From Clostridium sp. (lineage in GTDB: Bacteria > Bacillota > Clostridia > Clostridiales > Clostridiaceae): a stretch of DNA of 64,000 nt. Numbering within the stretch: position 1 is the first letter of the stretch; each line of letters begins with the position of its first letter. Positions 23,728-32,837 of the stretch are shown here, piece after piece. Under the pieces are notes generated by a model. It was given only the letters and a program-made list of their open reading frames with translations. It searched no databases and was not told the DNA's origin. Position numbers and translations under genes: made by a program. The DNA lies in NCBI RefSeq assembly GCF_022482905.1, contig NZ_JAKVOI010000001.1, positions 124,001-188,000 on the forward strand, read 5' to 3'.

Positions 23728-24678
23728 ATGTATATAGATACAGCTCTCACTCCCCAGGAAGTAGCTGATATACTGAAAATTTCCAAAAGTACGGTATATG
23801 AATTAATAAAGCGAAAAGAAATAAATTCCTATAGAGTGGGCAAAAAAGTACGTGTGGATTTGAAAGATGTTGAGGCATATAAGAATAAAACTAAAAATAC
23901 CGTCACTGATGCAGCAGTACCTGAACCTGTATCATATAATACGGAACCTCGAAATAAGGTGCCTTTTGAAAAGTATAGTTTTGTTATATGTGGGCAGGAC
24001 CCTATTTTGGACATACTTTGCAGATATCTGTCCTGTTATAAAGATGGAATACGTGTACTGAGATCCTATGAAGGAAGCTATAATGGGATATATGCACTTT
24101 ATTGTGATAAAGTACAGGTAGCAACAGCCCATATGTGGGATGAGAGGACAGGAGAATATAATGTGCCCTATATAGAAAAAATGCTTCCTGGTACTCCTGC
24201 AATAGTAATAAGACTTGCTGCAAGAATGGAAGGATTTTATGTAGCCACGGGTAATCCAAAAAATATAAAAGATTGGGAAGATCTTAAAAGATCAGACATT
24301 ACATTGGTAAATAGGGAAAAGGGAAGTGGAACAAGAATACTTCTTGATGAGCATCTTCGCAGTATGGGAATCGATGGAAGCAAAATAGAGGGCTATTATA
24401 GAGAATGTGTTTCACATCTTGCGGTAGCAAGTGTAGTTGCCAGAGGTGGTGCGGATTTTGGAATTGGAAATGAAAAAGCATGTTCTCAGGTTAAAGGCAT
24501 AGAGTTTATACCGATACAAGAAGAAAAATATGATATGATCGTGAAAAAAAGGGATTTAAATAAACCATCCATCAAAGCCATCATGAACATATTGGAATCT
24601 GAGCAATTTCAAATGGAAATCATGGGTATAGGCGGATATGATATTAGCGAGATGGGAAAAATTATAGCCGAAACATAA
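23728..24678 (+). CDS. One-component regulator: excisionase-type HTH plus PBP-like sensor
   Basis: 316 residues in two parts. Residues 1-58 form an excisionase/MerR-type helix-turn-helix (LTPQEVADILKISKSTVYEL, then YRVGKKVRV). Residues about 74-316 form a periplasmic-binding-protein-like domain (NREKGSGTRILLDEHL, then GGADFGIG), without a signal peptide, so it senses inside the cell. Proteins of this design are often linked to molybdate or tungstate genes. Directly downstream of anfHDGK, the simplest reading is that it represses the Fe-only enzyme when molybdate is available. It has its own AAAGGAA site and upstream palindrome. The ligand is inferred. Confidence 0.82.
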   Translation: MYIDTALTPQEVADILKISKSTVYELIKRKEINSYRVGKKVRVDLKDVEAYKNKTKNTVTDAAVPEPVSYNTEPRNKVPFEKYSFVICGQDPILDILCRYLSCYKDGIRVLRSYEGSYNGIYALYCDKVQVATAHMWDERTGEYNVPYIEKMLPGTPAIVIRLAARMEGFYVATGNPKNIKDWEDLKRSDITLVNREKGSGTRILLDEHLRSMGIDGSKIEGYYRECVSHLAVASVVARGGADFGIGNEKACSQVKGIEFIPIQEEKYDMIVKKRDLNKPSIKAIMNILESEQFQMEIMGIGGYDISEMGKIIAET

Positions 24679-24802
24679 TTAAAATAAAAGGGAATTAAGT
24701 ATATATTTGTGTAAAAGTCAAATCTATGCTCATTCCCACCGTGATTAGACCATATTATCCAGTTTCATGTAAACGTATAAAAATATAATTATCTAAAATA
24801 AT

Positions 24803-24832
24803 ATCCCTTAAAACTTAACAGCTTTAAGGGAT
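24803..24832 (-). terminator. Terminator of the tRNA operon
   Basis: 10-bp inverted repeat ATCCCTTAAA (24803-24812) and TTTAAGGGAT (24823-24832), immediately past the 3' end of tRNA-Cys on the minus strand and followed there by a T-rich stretch. The rest of 24679-24836 shows no gene. Confidence 0.7.
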
Positions 24833-24836
24833 TCTT

Positions 24837-24910
<74 letters not shown>

Positions 24911-24919
24911 ATATTGAAT

Positions 24920-24994
24920 TGGAGCGGAAGACGAGATTCGAACTCGCGACGTTCACCTTGGCAAGGTGACGCTCTACCACTGAGCCACTCCCGC
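24920..24994 (-). tRNA. tRNA-Gly (GCC)
   Basis: 75 bases with encoded CCA. The acceptor GCGGGAG pairs with CTTCCGC, the anticodon GCC is in the loop CTTGCCAAG and the T-loop GTTCGAATC is intact. Confidence 0.95.
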
Positions 24995-25011
24995 ATATTA
25001 AACTACAACAA

Positions 25012-25087
<76 letters not shown>

Positions 25088-25096
25088 AACTTGACT

Positions 25097-25175
25097 TGAC
25101 GACTCAGAAGGGACTACGATCCTCAACTTTCAGCGTGACAGGTTGATACACTCCAACTAACTGAGCCACCGAACA
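25097..25175 (-). pseudogene. Decayed tRNA-Asp (GTC)
   Basis: Between tRNA-Phe and tRNA-Val lies a tRNA-like stretch with an intact D-arm core (GGCTCAGTTAGTTGGAG) and an Asp anticodon loop CTGTCAC. The 5' acceptor TGTTCGG needs CCGAACA on the 3' side, but the sequence there is TGAGTCG. The anticodon stem has one A-C mismatch, the T-arm is distorted (GGATCGTAGTCC in place of GGTTCGAGTCC) and the end is TCA, not CCA. It sits where clostridial clusters usually have tRNA-Asp, so it is best read as a degenerate copy. Confidence 0.75.
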
Positions 25176-25180
25176 CAACC

Positions 25181-25256
25181 TGGTGGGCACAACAGGGCTC
25201 GAACCTGTGACCCTCTGCTTGTAAGGCAGATGCTCTCCCAGCTGAGCTATGCGCCC
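25181..25256 (-). tRNA. tRNA-Val (TAC)
   Basis: 76 bases with encoded CCA. The acceptor GGGCGCA/TGTGCCC pairs, the anticodon is TAC in CTTACAA and the T-loop GTTCGAGCC is intact. It is the first gene of the cluster, directly behind a consensus promoter. Confidence 0.95.
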
Positions 25257-25292
25257 TGATATATCACGCACTATGCCGTCGCAACAATTAAT

Positions 25293-25321
25293 ATTATATA
25301 TGCTGGATTTTATATTGTCAA
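25293..25321 (-). promoter_or_regulatory. Consensus sigma-A promoter of the tRNA cluster
   Basis: On the minus strand: TTGACA (25321-25316), 17 bp, TATAAT (25298-25293), a perfect match, 37 bases before tRNA-Val. Strong promoters of this kind are normal for stable RNA operons. Confidence 0.88.
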
Positions 25322-25356
25322 TACTTTATTTTTAAACTTTATCGTAATTTCTATAA

Positions 25357-26244
25357 TTATCTATTAGTTGCAGATTTTAATATTTGGCCAATTTGTTCAT
25401 GAGTAAATTTATAACTTTTGTTGCAGAAGTTACAGTTAAGTTCTTCTGTTTTACCGTCATCGTATATTTCTTTAAGATCCTTGGCCCCTATGCTTATTAG
25501 AGCTCTTTCGACCTTTTCCCTGGAGCAGTTGCATTTGTACACTGGATGGATTTCGTCAAGAATTTTTAAATCAGCTCCTTTAAAAATAGTTTTTACAATA
25601 CCACCGGCATCCATACCGCTTACGATCATATCGGTTACAGAGGATATGTTTTTTATTCTGTCCATTACAAAATTTACTGTATTTTCTTCACAATCCGGCA
25701 TCATCTGTATTATAAAGCCCCCGGCAGCTTTTATAGTCAGATCCCTGTCTACAAGCACACCGACTGCCACAGCTGAGGGAGTTTGTTCGGATACAGTGAA
25801 ATAATAGGCGAGATCATCACCGATTTCTCCTGTAACTATGGGAACCTGACCTACATAAGGTTCTTTTAATCCCATATCCTTTATTACGACAAGATTTCCA
25901 TTTGTACCTATTGCACCGCCTACATCCAATTTATCCTTGTTGTTAGGGGGCAGTTCTACTTGAGGATTTCCCATATAACCTTTAACACTTCCATCAGGAT
26001 ATGCCACTACAATTACGCCCCTGGCAGCTCCACCCCCGGATATTTTAATAGTCAGACTATCATTTTCTGATTTCAGCATGGTTCCCATGAGACTGCCGGC
26101 CGTAAGCATTCTTCCAAGAGCTGCAGCTGCCGTAGCAGAACATTTGTGTATTTTGACAGCTTCATTTACCAGCTGTGTAGTTGTAGTTGAAATTATTCTT
26201 ACATTATTATCTAGAGCCATAGCTCGTACTATGTTATCGTCCAT
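25357..26244 (-). CDS. hslO: Redox-regulated chaperone Hsp33
   Basis: Cytoplasmic holdase activated by oxidation, 295 residues. The N-terminal domain has [11 protein letters not shown] and the GGGAARG turn; the C-terminal redox switch shows the zinc-binding cysteines as YKCNCS and LNCNFC. Oxidative disulfide formation releases zinc and activates client binding. The ATG at 26244 follows AAAGGAG and overlaps the end of the methyltransferase gene by 11 bases, so the minus-strand order is SASP, methyltransferase, hslO. Confidence 0.95.
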   Translation of the reverse strand: MDDNIVRAMALDNNVRIISTTTTQLVNEAVKIHKCSATAAAALGRMLTAGSLMGTMLKSENDSLTIKISGGGAARGVIVVAYPDGSVKGYMGNPQVELPPNNKDKLDVGGAIGTNGNLVVIKDMGLKEPYVGQVPIVTGEIGDDLAYYFTVSEQTPSAVAVGVLVDRDLTIKAAGGFIIQMMPDCEENTVNFVMDRIKNISSVTDMIVSGMDAGGIVKTIFKGADLKILDEIHPVYKCNCSREKVERALISIGAKDLKEIYDDGKTEELNCNFCNKSYKFTHEQIGQILKSATNR

Positions 26245-27004
26245 TATTATCTCCTTTGCGTATTACGTAAACTATTCTTTCTGAATTTTTTTGTACAAGT
26301 TCATCTGTATAATTATTGAGCTTTTGTAATATTTCAAATCCACATTTTGAAAGTAGGTTTTCTATATAATCACATTGATATGCTCTTTCTCTGTGGTGCT
26401 CATCAAATCTTCTGTATAATCTGCCTTCCCTGACAAAAAACGTAAGGTACATATCAACAACTTCATTTTCTAAATTATTATCCCATATATAGGTCAATTT
26501 CTCATCATCATAGTCGTATAAATTATTTCCAAGTATTTGGGTAAGTTTGTAATAGGAATTTATATCAAATACCAAAATACCATCTGTTTTCAAATGATTG
26601 AAAACCGCCATAAAATATTTTGTGAGATCGTCTTTGTTGAGTATGTAATTTGTTGAGTCCAGACAGCAGGTTATCAGATCAAATTCCATATTTAAATTGA
26701 GTTCAATCATGTTCTGACATATTAAATGTACTTTTAAGTTCCTGGCTCTAAACTTTGCTTCTGCTTCTGCAAGCATGTCGCTTGAAAAATCAACACACCA
26801 GATATCATGGAAAGATGGAGCGATTTTTTCTGTCAGGTTTCCTGTACCACATCCAATATCCAGATAATTTATTCTATCTATATTATATTTCTCACAGATT
26901 CCCAGAATTTTAGTACCCCATATATAGTAGTCTACATCTGTATTTATTAAATAATCATATATATATGCCAAATTGCTGTAACAGTCCATCTTTGTATCTT
27001 TCAT
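26234..27004 (-). CDS. Class I SAM-dependent methyltransferase
   Basis: 256 residues with the SAM-binding motif [16 protein letters not shown], the acidic motif WCVDFSSDM and a later VFDINSYYK element; the fold is of the Methyltransf_25/41 kind, acting on an unknown small molecule or macromolecule. I choose the ATG at 27004, behind AGAAGGA with a 12-base gap, over an in-frame TTG at 27016 that abuts the ribosome binding site. It overlaps hslO and starts 8 bases after the SASP stop, so all three are probably cotranscribed. Confidence 0.85.
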   Translation of the reverse strand: MKDTKMDCYSNLAYIYDYLINTDVDYYIWGTKILGICEKYNIDRINYLDIGCGTGNLTEKIAPSFHDIWCVDFSSDMLAEAEAKFRARNLKVHLICQNMIELNLNMEFDLITCCLDSTNYILNKDDLTKYFMAVFNHLKTDGILVFDINSYYKLTQILGNNLYDYDDEKLTYIWDNNLENEVVDMYLTFFVREGRLYRRFDEHHRERAYQCDYIENLLSKCGFEILQKLNNYTDELVQKNSERIVYVIRKGDNNGR

Positions 27005-27012
27005 AACATACT

Positions 27013-27279
27013 TCAATCCTTCTGCCTTTTTTGGTTTTCAATTATTATTTTATTTTTAGGTATATTGAGTTCTTTCTTGCGTTTGGCCATTATGCCGCCG
27101 ATCCTTCCAGTTTCTTCTGCAGTAAGTCCACTCCATCCATAGCTGCTGACTTTTTCTCCAAGCCCAAGTTCCTCTGCTATTTCATATTTGAGTTTTTCCC
27201 TTAATTTTTCAGCATCTGTAAGTTCCTTGTTTGCCCTGAGTTTTGCCTTTATTATTTTTTTTAAAGGTGTTTTTGACAT
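27013..27279 (-). CDS. Small acid-soluble spore protein, alpha/beta-type (divergent)
   Basis: 88 residues. The core KLKYEIAEELGLG, followed by GWSGLTAEETGRIGGIMAKR, matches the alpha/beta SASP pattern of a GPR-protease site (YEIA-E) followed by a TARxxGxxGG-like DNA-contact helix. Such proteins coat and protect spore DNA. The N-terminus is longer than in the major SASPs and resembles the minor clostridial type. The ATG follows GGGGAGGG. A forespore (sigma-G) promoter would be expected, but I cannot point to a convincing one. Confidence 0.8.
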   Translation of the reverse strand: MSKTPLKKIIKAKLRANKELTDAEKLREKLKYEIAEELGLGEKVSSYGWSGLTAEETGRIGGIMAKRKKELNIPKNKIIIENQKRQKD

Positions 27280-27600
27280 ATACGACCCTCCCCGCTTCTA
27301 TATAAATTATTTTTTCCTGAAAAGCGAGATTTATACTTATATTGATTATTTTAAGGGTTAACTTTTTACTGCAATCTGTTATAATTATACAAAGAATATA
27401 AATGTATGAATTATATAACTTTAATATATTTTATCACAGTGGATCAAAAATATAAAATCTTTATGTTATTTACTATTTTGCAAGTTTGGGTGTAAAATAT
27501 TTAGTATATTCATATATAATGCTATTGAACAACATCTATATTTAAAATATAATATTATAAATGATTATGGTTATGCAAACTATACAAGGAGTGATTAATA
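27280..27600. other. Divergent intergenic region between the SASP gene and asd
   Basis: 321 bases, very AT-rich. On the plus strand TTAACT (27358-27363), a 16-bp spacer and TATAAT (27380-27385) make a fair sigma-A promoter for asd-dapAB with a leader of over 200 bases. I looked for a lysine riboswitch because of the downstream genes and did not recognise its conserved core. No further gene or repeat is visible. Confidence 0.4.
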
Positions 27601-28593
27601 ATGAAGTCCAATGTTGCAGTTGTAGGCTGTACAGGAATGGTAGGAAGAACTTTTATCAAAGTATTGGAGGAAAGGAATTTTCCAATAGAAAATTTATATT
27701 TATATGCTTCGTCCAGATCGGAAGGTAAAGTAATTAAATTTAAGGACAAGAATTTTACCGTAGAAGAATTAAAAGAGGATAATATAAAGAATAAAAAAAT
27801 AGATATTGCATTGTTTTCAGCAGGGGCATCGGTAAGTAAGGAATATGCCCCTATATTTGCACGTTATGGAGCTACTGTAGTTGACAACAGCAGCTGCTGG
27901 AGAATGGACAAGGATATTCCACTAGTTGTACCGGAGGTAAACCCCGAGGATATAAAATGGAACAAGGGAATAATTGCAAATCCAAATTGCTCGACTATAC
28001 AAGCCATGCTTCCACTTAAAGCGTTGTACGACAAATATGGTATAAAGAGAATAATATATTCAACATATCAGGCAGTATCGGGTGCAGGACTGGGAGGATA
28101 CAATGACCTGCTCAATGGATACAAAAATGAACCTCCGAAGAAATTCCCATACCCCATAGCAGGAAATATACTTCCACATATAGACGTATTTTTGGACAAC
28201 GGATATACGAAAGAGGAAGAAAAGATGATAAATGAAACCAGGAAAATCCTCCATGATGATAACTTGAAAATAACTGCTACAACTGCACGAGTGCCAGTAT
28301 TTTACGGCCACAGTGAAAGTATAAATGTAGAATTGAAAAGTCAGTTTGAAGTGGATGATATATTTGAGTTGTTCAGAAATATAGAGGGACTGATTTTAAA
28401 AGACGATGTTAAAAATCTTGTCTATCCAATGCCTATAGATGCAGAAGGCCATGATGAAGTATTTGTTGGAAGGATAAGAAGGGATTTCAGTATAGAAAAT
28501 GGCTTGAATATATGGGTTGTAGCAGATAATATAAGAAAAGGTGCTGCTTCAAATGCAGTGGAGATAGCTGAATGCATCATAAATGGGAAGTAA
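27601..28593 (+). CDS. asd: Aspartate-semialdehyde dehydrogenase
   Basis: NADPH enzyme that makes aspartate semialdehyde for lysine, diaminopimelate, threonine and methionine. The nucleotide-binding start is VAVVGCTGMVGR and the catalytic Cys130 is in NPNCST. 330 residues is the usual length. The ATG follows AAGGAG. It is first in the asd-dapA-dapB order, a typical clostridial diaminopimelate operon. Confidence 0.96.
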   Translation: MKSNVAVVGCTGMVGRTFIKVLEERNFPIENLYLYASSRSEGKVIKFKDKNFTVEELKEDNIKNKKIDIALFSAGASVSKEYAPIFARYGATVVDNSSCWRMDKDIPLVVPEVNPEDIKWNKGIIANPNCSTIQAMLPLKALYDKYGIKRIIYSTYQAVSGAGLGGYNDLLNGYKNEPPKKFPYPIAGNILPHIDVFLDNGYTKEEEKMINETRKILHDDNLKITATTARVPVFYGHSESINVELKSQFEVDDIFELFRNIEGLILKDDVKNLVYPMPIDAEGHDEVFVGRIRRDFSIENGLNIWVVADNIRKGAASNAVEIAECIINGK

Positions 28594-28638
28594 TAATATA
28601 CTAGAATATATAATATGAATTTAGAATGGAGTGTTTTT

Positions 28639-29520
28639 ATGAGTTTATTTAAGGGTTCAGGAGTTGCTATTGTTACACCGTTTAAGAATAACTCTGTAGA
28701 TTATGAAAAGCTGGAAGAACTTATTGAATGGCATATAAAATCTGGTACAAAGGCTATAATTGTATGTGGTACTTCCGGTGAGTCATCTACCATGACGGTA
28801 AAAGAAGACCAGGACACAATAAAGTTTACTATAGACAAGGTAAACAAGAGAATACCTGTAATAGCAGGTACGGGAAGTAATTGTACGGCAGATGCCGTAT
28901 ATATGAGCCAGTGGGCTGAAAGTGTAGGAGCTGACGGACTGCTTGTAATTACTCCATATTACAATAAAACTACACAGAAGGGGCTTATAGAGCATTTCAA
29001 GGCGGTAAATGACAGTGTAAAAACTCCTATAATACTTTACAATGTTCCCAGCAGGACGGGATTGAATATACTTCCCAAAACACTGCAGAAACTGTGTGAA
29101 TTTGAAAATATAGCTGCAATAAAGGAAGCAAGCGGTGATATATCCCAAATTGCATATATGAAGGCATTGTGTAGGGACAAGATAGATATATATTCGGGAA
29201 ATGATGACCAGACAATTCCAATACTGTCTTTAGGCGGTATAGGGGTAATATCTGTACTGGCAAATATAGTTCCTTCCGATATGGAAAAAATGTGTGAACT
29301 ATTTTTTAATGGTGATTTGGAAGGTGCACTTAAAATACAGCTGGACATGTATCCTCTTATAAAAGCCATGTTTATAGAGACAAACCCAATTCCTATAAAA
29401 ACTGCCCTGAATCTTGTAGGGAAAGATGTAGGCCACTTAAGGCTTCCTCTCTGCAATATGACGGATGAAAATCTTGAAATATTGAAACGTGAACTGAAGA
29501 ATTACAAGCTTCTAAAGTAA
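28639..29520 (+). CDS. dapA: 4-hydroxy-tetrahydrodipicolinate synthase
   Basis: Condenses pyruvate with aspartate semialdehyde, the first committed step to diaminopimelate and dipicolinate. The TIM-barrel enzyme shows CGTSGES for carboxylate binding, Tyr134 in YNVPSRTG and the Schiff-base Lys162 in AAIKEASG. The start is the ATG at 28639 behind TGGAG; an upstream in-frame codon at 28615 has no ribosome binding site. It is 293 residues, the normal size, and sits between asd and dapB. Confidence 0.97.
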   Translation: MSLFKGSGVAIVTPFKNNSVDYEKLEELIEWHIKSGTKAIIVCGTSGESSTMTVKEDQDTIKFTIDKVNKRIPVIAGTGSNCTADAVYMSQWAESVGADGLLVITPYYNKTTQKGLIEHFKAVNDSVKTPIILYNVPSRTGLNILPKTLQKLCEFENIAAIKEASGDISQIAYMKALCRDKIDIYSGNDDQTIPILSLGGIGVISVLANIVPSDMEKMCELFFNGDLEGALKIQLDMYPLIKAMFIETNPIPIKTALNLVGKDVGHLRLPLCNMTDENLEILKRELKNYKLLK

Positions 29521-29554
29521 ATTAGTAACTACTAATTATGTGAGGTGTATTTGA

Positions 29555-30310
29555 ATGGTTAAGATAATGTTAAATGGATGCAGCGGTAAAATGGGAATAG
29601 TAGTATCGAAATTGGCAGACAGTGTTGAAAATGTATCCATTGCTGCAGGTGTAGACAAAAATTCCAGCAAAGAAAATTATCCTGTTTTCCAAAGTATAAA
29701 CGACTGCAATATTTCTGCAGATGTAATTCTGGATTTTTCGAGACCGGATTCTCTGGATTCACTTATTGAATATGGAAAAAACAATAATATTGGCCTTGTA
29801 CTGTGTACTACCGGATATACTGATGAGCAGATAAAAAAAATTGAAGAGGCATCACAAATAATACCTGTATTCAAGTCTGCAAATATGTCAATAGGAATAA
29901 ATGTTATAAACAATGTGCTCAGGAATATAAGTTCGCTGTTATATAAAAACTTTGATATAGAAATAATTGAGGCCCATCATAACCAGAAAGTGGATTCACC
30001 AAGCGGGACTGCACTTTTACTTGCAGATAGCATAAAGAAATCCATTGATGAAAATATTGAATTTGTAAATGGACGACAGGGTATTAAAAAAAGAGTGCAC
30101 AATGAAATAGGAATTCATTCAGTAAGGGGAGGCGATATAGTAGGGGAGCACGAGATCATTTTTGCAGGCAAGGGAGAGACCGTAGAGATAAAACATACTG
30201 CAATTTCAAGAGATGTATTTGCAGTGGGTGCATTGAAGGCTTGTGAGTTTATGTACAAGAGAAAAGCAGGCATGTATTCAATGGACGATATTATTTCAAT
30301 CAACAAATAG
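29555..30310 (+). CDS. dapB: 4-hydroxy-tetrahydrodipicolinate reductase
   Basis: NAD(P)H reductase following DapA. It has the dinucleotide-binding start [10 protein letters not shown] and the family signature [15 protein letters not shown] with the catalytic His pair and Lys. 251 residues is on the short side of normal. The ATG follows GAGGTG. It is the last gene of asd-dapA-dapB; a hairpin separates it from the convergent aminotransferase. Confidence 0.97.
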   Translation: MVKIMLNGCSGKMGIVVSKLADSVENVSIAAGVDKNSSKENYPVFQSINDCNISADVILDFSRPDSLDSLIEYGKNNNIGLVLCTTGYTDEQIKKIEEASQIIPVFKSANMSIGINVINNVLRNISSLLYKNFDIEIIEAHHNQKVDSPSGTALLLADSIKKSIDENIEFVNGRQGIKKRVHNEIGIHSVRGGDIVGEHEIIFAGKGETVEIKHTAISRDVFAVGALKACEFMYKRKAGMYSMDDIISINK

Positions 30311-30318
30311 AATGAAGG

Positions 30319-30340
30319 GGGATTTTCAGTTGAAAATCCT
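30319..30340. terminator. Hairpin between dapB and the convergent aminotransferase
   Basis: GGATTTTCA (30320-30328) pairs with TGAAAATCC (30331-30339) over a very short loop, and a TATGTTTTATT stretch follows. It is placed to end both converging genes. Confidence 0.5.
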
Positions 30341-30353
30341 CATTATGTTTTAT

Positions 30354-31496
30354 TCATTCCAGCCATTTTTCCAATCTGTCTGCTGCCAGTTTGAGTTTAT
30401 CCATGGAGGATGCATAGGATATCCTTATATAACCTTCCCCACCAGGTCCAAAGGCAGATCCAGGTACAATTGCCACTTTGGCTTCCCGCAATAGCCTTTC
30501 ACAAAAGTCCTCACTGCTCATACCGAAATTTTTAATAGAGGGAAACATATAGAAGGCTCCCATTGGAAGCTTTACATCAAAGCTCATTTCTCTTAATCTG
30601 GTGTACAGATAGTCTCTTCTTTTTATAAATTCACTTTTCATGTTTTCCACATCCTTCATGCAGTTCCTGAGTCCGTAGACTGCTCCCCATTGTACAATAG
30701 ATGGTGCACAGGACACATTGTATTGATGGACCTTCATTATTGCATTCATGAATTTATCCACGGCGCATATATATCCAAGTCTTAGTCCTGTCATGGAAAA
30801 CATCTTTGAAAATCCTCCTACAAGCATGATCTTGTCTTTTATATCATTGAATTGGGCTATAGAGTAATAATTTTGATAAAAAGAAAGTGATGCATACATT
30901 TCATCGCTTACAACAAAAATATTATGTTCCTTGATGATTTTATGTAATCTCGTATTGTCATTTTCGGACAAAACTGCACCAGTCGGATTGCATGGATAGG
31001 ATATGACAAGTATCTTGGGTATCTCCGATTCAAGTATATTTTCCAGATTGTCGAAGTCAATGGAGAAATCATCTTTCAATTTATAATGTATAACCTCTCC
31101 GCCTATTATTTTCACACAGCTTTCATAGGCAGGATAAGCAGGTGTGGGTACCAGAACCCTGTCTCCTGTATTTATAAGTGCTGTGAATACATCCATGAGT
31201 CCTTCGCTTCCACCTATGGTAAGACAGATCTCATCACTTTCATAGTTTATGTTTAAAGATTGCAAGTAAAAGGATATTTCCCTTCTAAGCTCTATTATAC
31301 CGGAATTAGACGTATAACCGGTTTTATTGTTGCCTATGGCAGCTATAATAGCTGATTTTATTCCAGAAGGAACATTGAAATCAGGCTGTCCAAGAGTAAG
31401 AGATACTGCATCCGGATATTTTTCAACCTTGTTATAGAATTTCCTTATACCAGATATTTCAACTTTTTGAACATTTTTAGATATTAAACTATTCAA
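30354..31496 (-). CDS. PLP-dependent class I/II aminotransferase, possible PatA
   Basis: 380 residues with the fold type I pattern: SLTLGQPDF start, YTSNSG, NPTGAVLS, DEMYASL and the PLP lysine in GGFSKMFSMTGLRLGY, with the closing Arg in YIRISYA. It resembles aspartate/aromatic aminotransferases and N-acetyl-diaminopimelate aminotransferase (PatA). Since it abuts dapB on the opposite strand, the diaminopimelate step is an attractive guess but not proven. The start is a TTG at 31496 with TGGAGG six bases before it. Confidence 0.85.
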   Translation of the reverse strand: MNSLISKNVQKVEISGIRKFYNKVEKYPDAVSLTLGQPDFNVPSGIKSAIIAAIGNNKTGYTSNSGIIELRREISFYLQSLNINYESDEICLTIGGSEGLMDVFTALINTGDRVLVPTPAYPAYESCVKIIGGEVIHYKLKDDFSIDFDNLENILESEIPKILVISYPCNPTGAVLSENDNTRLHKIIKEHNIFVVSDEMYASLSFYQNYYSIAQFNDIKDKIMLVGGFSKMFSMTGLRLGYICAVDKFMNAIMKVHQYNVSCAPSIVQWGAVYGLRNCMKDVENMKSEFIKRRDYLYTRLREMSFDVKLPMGAFYMFPSIKNFGMSSEDFCERLLREAKVAIVPGSAFGPGGEGYIRISYASSMDKLKLAADRLEKWLE

Positions 31497-31525
31497 GATA
31501 TACCTCCATTATAAATAGTATCCAG

Positions 31526-31795
31526 TTATCTACCTATTTTGGATACTTCTTTTTTAAATACAAGACTGTCTATAGCTCTGGCAAACTGATCAGGACAGGA
31601 GGTACTTTTTCCATTACAGGAAATGCCCTTCAGCTTTTTTACCGCATCTTCCACATTCATTCCTTCGAGAAGTTTTGAAATTCCTTGGAGGTTGCCGTTA
31701 CATCCCCCTACAAAACTTACATTGGTAATTTTATTGTCAACTACATCAAAGTTTATCTGTTTTGAACAGACGCCTGTTGGCTTATAACTATACAT
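31526..31795 (-). CDS. Small TSCPD-domain protein (TIGR03905-like)
   Basis: About 89 residues: a YSYKPTGVCSKQINF start, FVGGCNGN in the middle and ISCNGKSTSCPDQFARAI near the end. The conserved cysteines match the stand-alone TSCPD proteins related to a C-terminal domain of class II ribonucleotide reductase. The function is not known; metal or cluster binding is possible. I prefer the ATG at 31795 after GGTGAT over a GTG at 31816. It shares the minus strand with the aminotransferase gene, 29 bases away. Confidence 0.75.
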   Translation of the reverse strand: MYSYKPTGVCSKQINFDVVDNKITNVSFVGGCNGNLQGISKLLEGMNVEDAVKKLKGISCNGKSTSCPDQFARAIDSLVFKKEVSKIGR

Positions 31796-31944
31796 ATTAT
31801 TATCACCACATTTCACATTTTATTGATTTACAGGTCTATTATATATAATATTAAATAATTGCACAACTACAGGCAAAATAATTTTACTGTAATTATTACA
31901 CTTTTTAAGGGAACTTCATATTATATTTGTAGGGGGTGATGATA

Positions 31945-32832
31945 TTGAATCATATTTATATATGCAGTACTTCCTCTGACTTTATATCCAGGGTTAGTTT
32001 AAATGACTTTAAAGTTGAAAATAAAATCCATCTCAAATCAAATGATTTAAACAATAGAGTAGGTCCCCATGGCATATGCATCAAGGATGATAAAATTATA
32101 ACAGCCAATAATTATAACAATAGTATATCAATAATAGATCTAAAAAATAATGTCCAGGAAGAAAGTTATTATATAGGTTCCCATTGCAATGATATAGTAA
32201 CTTTAGGGAAAAAGGCATATATAATATGCGGTGATTCAAATAGTCTTGTAGTTTTTGATCTTGCTATAAAGAAGATTATTGAGCAGATACCCTGCGGGAA
32301 TCTCCCCCACAGCATATGTCTGAATGTCAACAAAAAGTTGCTTCTAGTATCCAATATGGAAAATGATACGATAACGCTTATAGATTGTATGGATAGAAAC
32401 AACATTAAAAATATAAAAGTTGGTTCCTACCCTACAAAAGCCATATTTACAATAGATGGTGAACATATAATAGTGTGTGAAAGTAATTTGGGGTCTGAAT
32501 TCAGAGGCAGTATATCAGTATTGTCACTCAGAAACTACAAAATTATAAACAGAATAGTAGTTGGAAATTCACCGTTGGATATATATTGCAGCAGCAGGTA
32601 TTGTTTTATATCAAATTTTGGCGATGGAACGGTTAGTGTAGTAGATATAAACAACTACAAAGAAGAAAAAAGAATTATAGTAGGTGGAATGCCGGCAGGA
32701 TTATTAAAATATAATGACAATTTGTATATTGGGGACAATTACAACAACCTTTTGATAAAACTGGATATTAAAGACAACAGCAGACAATTCATACCTATAG
32801 GAGCAGAGCCTACAGGTATGGTATTGAATTGA
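31945..32832 (+). CDS. YncE-like beta-propeller protein
   Basis: About 295 residues built of repeated blades of the YVTN/YncE type; recurring units include VGPHGICI, NNSISIIDL, NLPHSICL, SYPTKAIF, NSPLDIYC and AEPTGMVL. No signal peptide is seen, so it may be cytoplasmic or spore-associated. A near-perfect ribosome binding site AGGGGGTGAT (31931-31940) points to the TTG at 31945 as start; earlier in-frame GTG/ATG codons lie inside that site. It converges with the DUF4364 gene with only 5 bases between. The ligand is unknown. Confidence 0.72.
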   Translation: MNHIYICSTSSDFISRVSLNDFKVENKIHLKSNDLNNRVGPHGICIKDDKIITANNYNNSISIIDLKNNVQEESYYIGSHCNDIVTLGKKAYIICGDSNSLVVFDLAIKKIIEQIPCGNLPHSICLNVNKKLLLVSNMENDTITLIDCMDRNNIKNIKVGSYPTKAIFTIDGEHIIVCESNLGSEFRGSISVLSLRNYKIINRIVVGNSPLDIYCSSRYCFISNFGDGTVSVVDINNYKEEKRIIVGGMPAGLLKYNDNLYIGDNYNNLLIKLDIKDNSRQFIPIGAEPTGMVLN

Positions 32833-32837
32833 CTTTT

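Noticed and set aside
27280-27600. Lysine riboswitch before asd-dapAB
   Set aside because: The long leader invited it, but I could not find the conserved five-helix core sequences.
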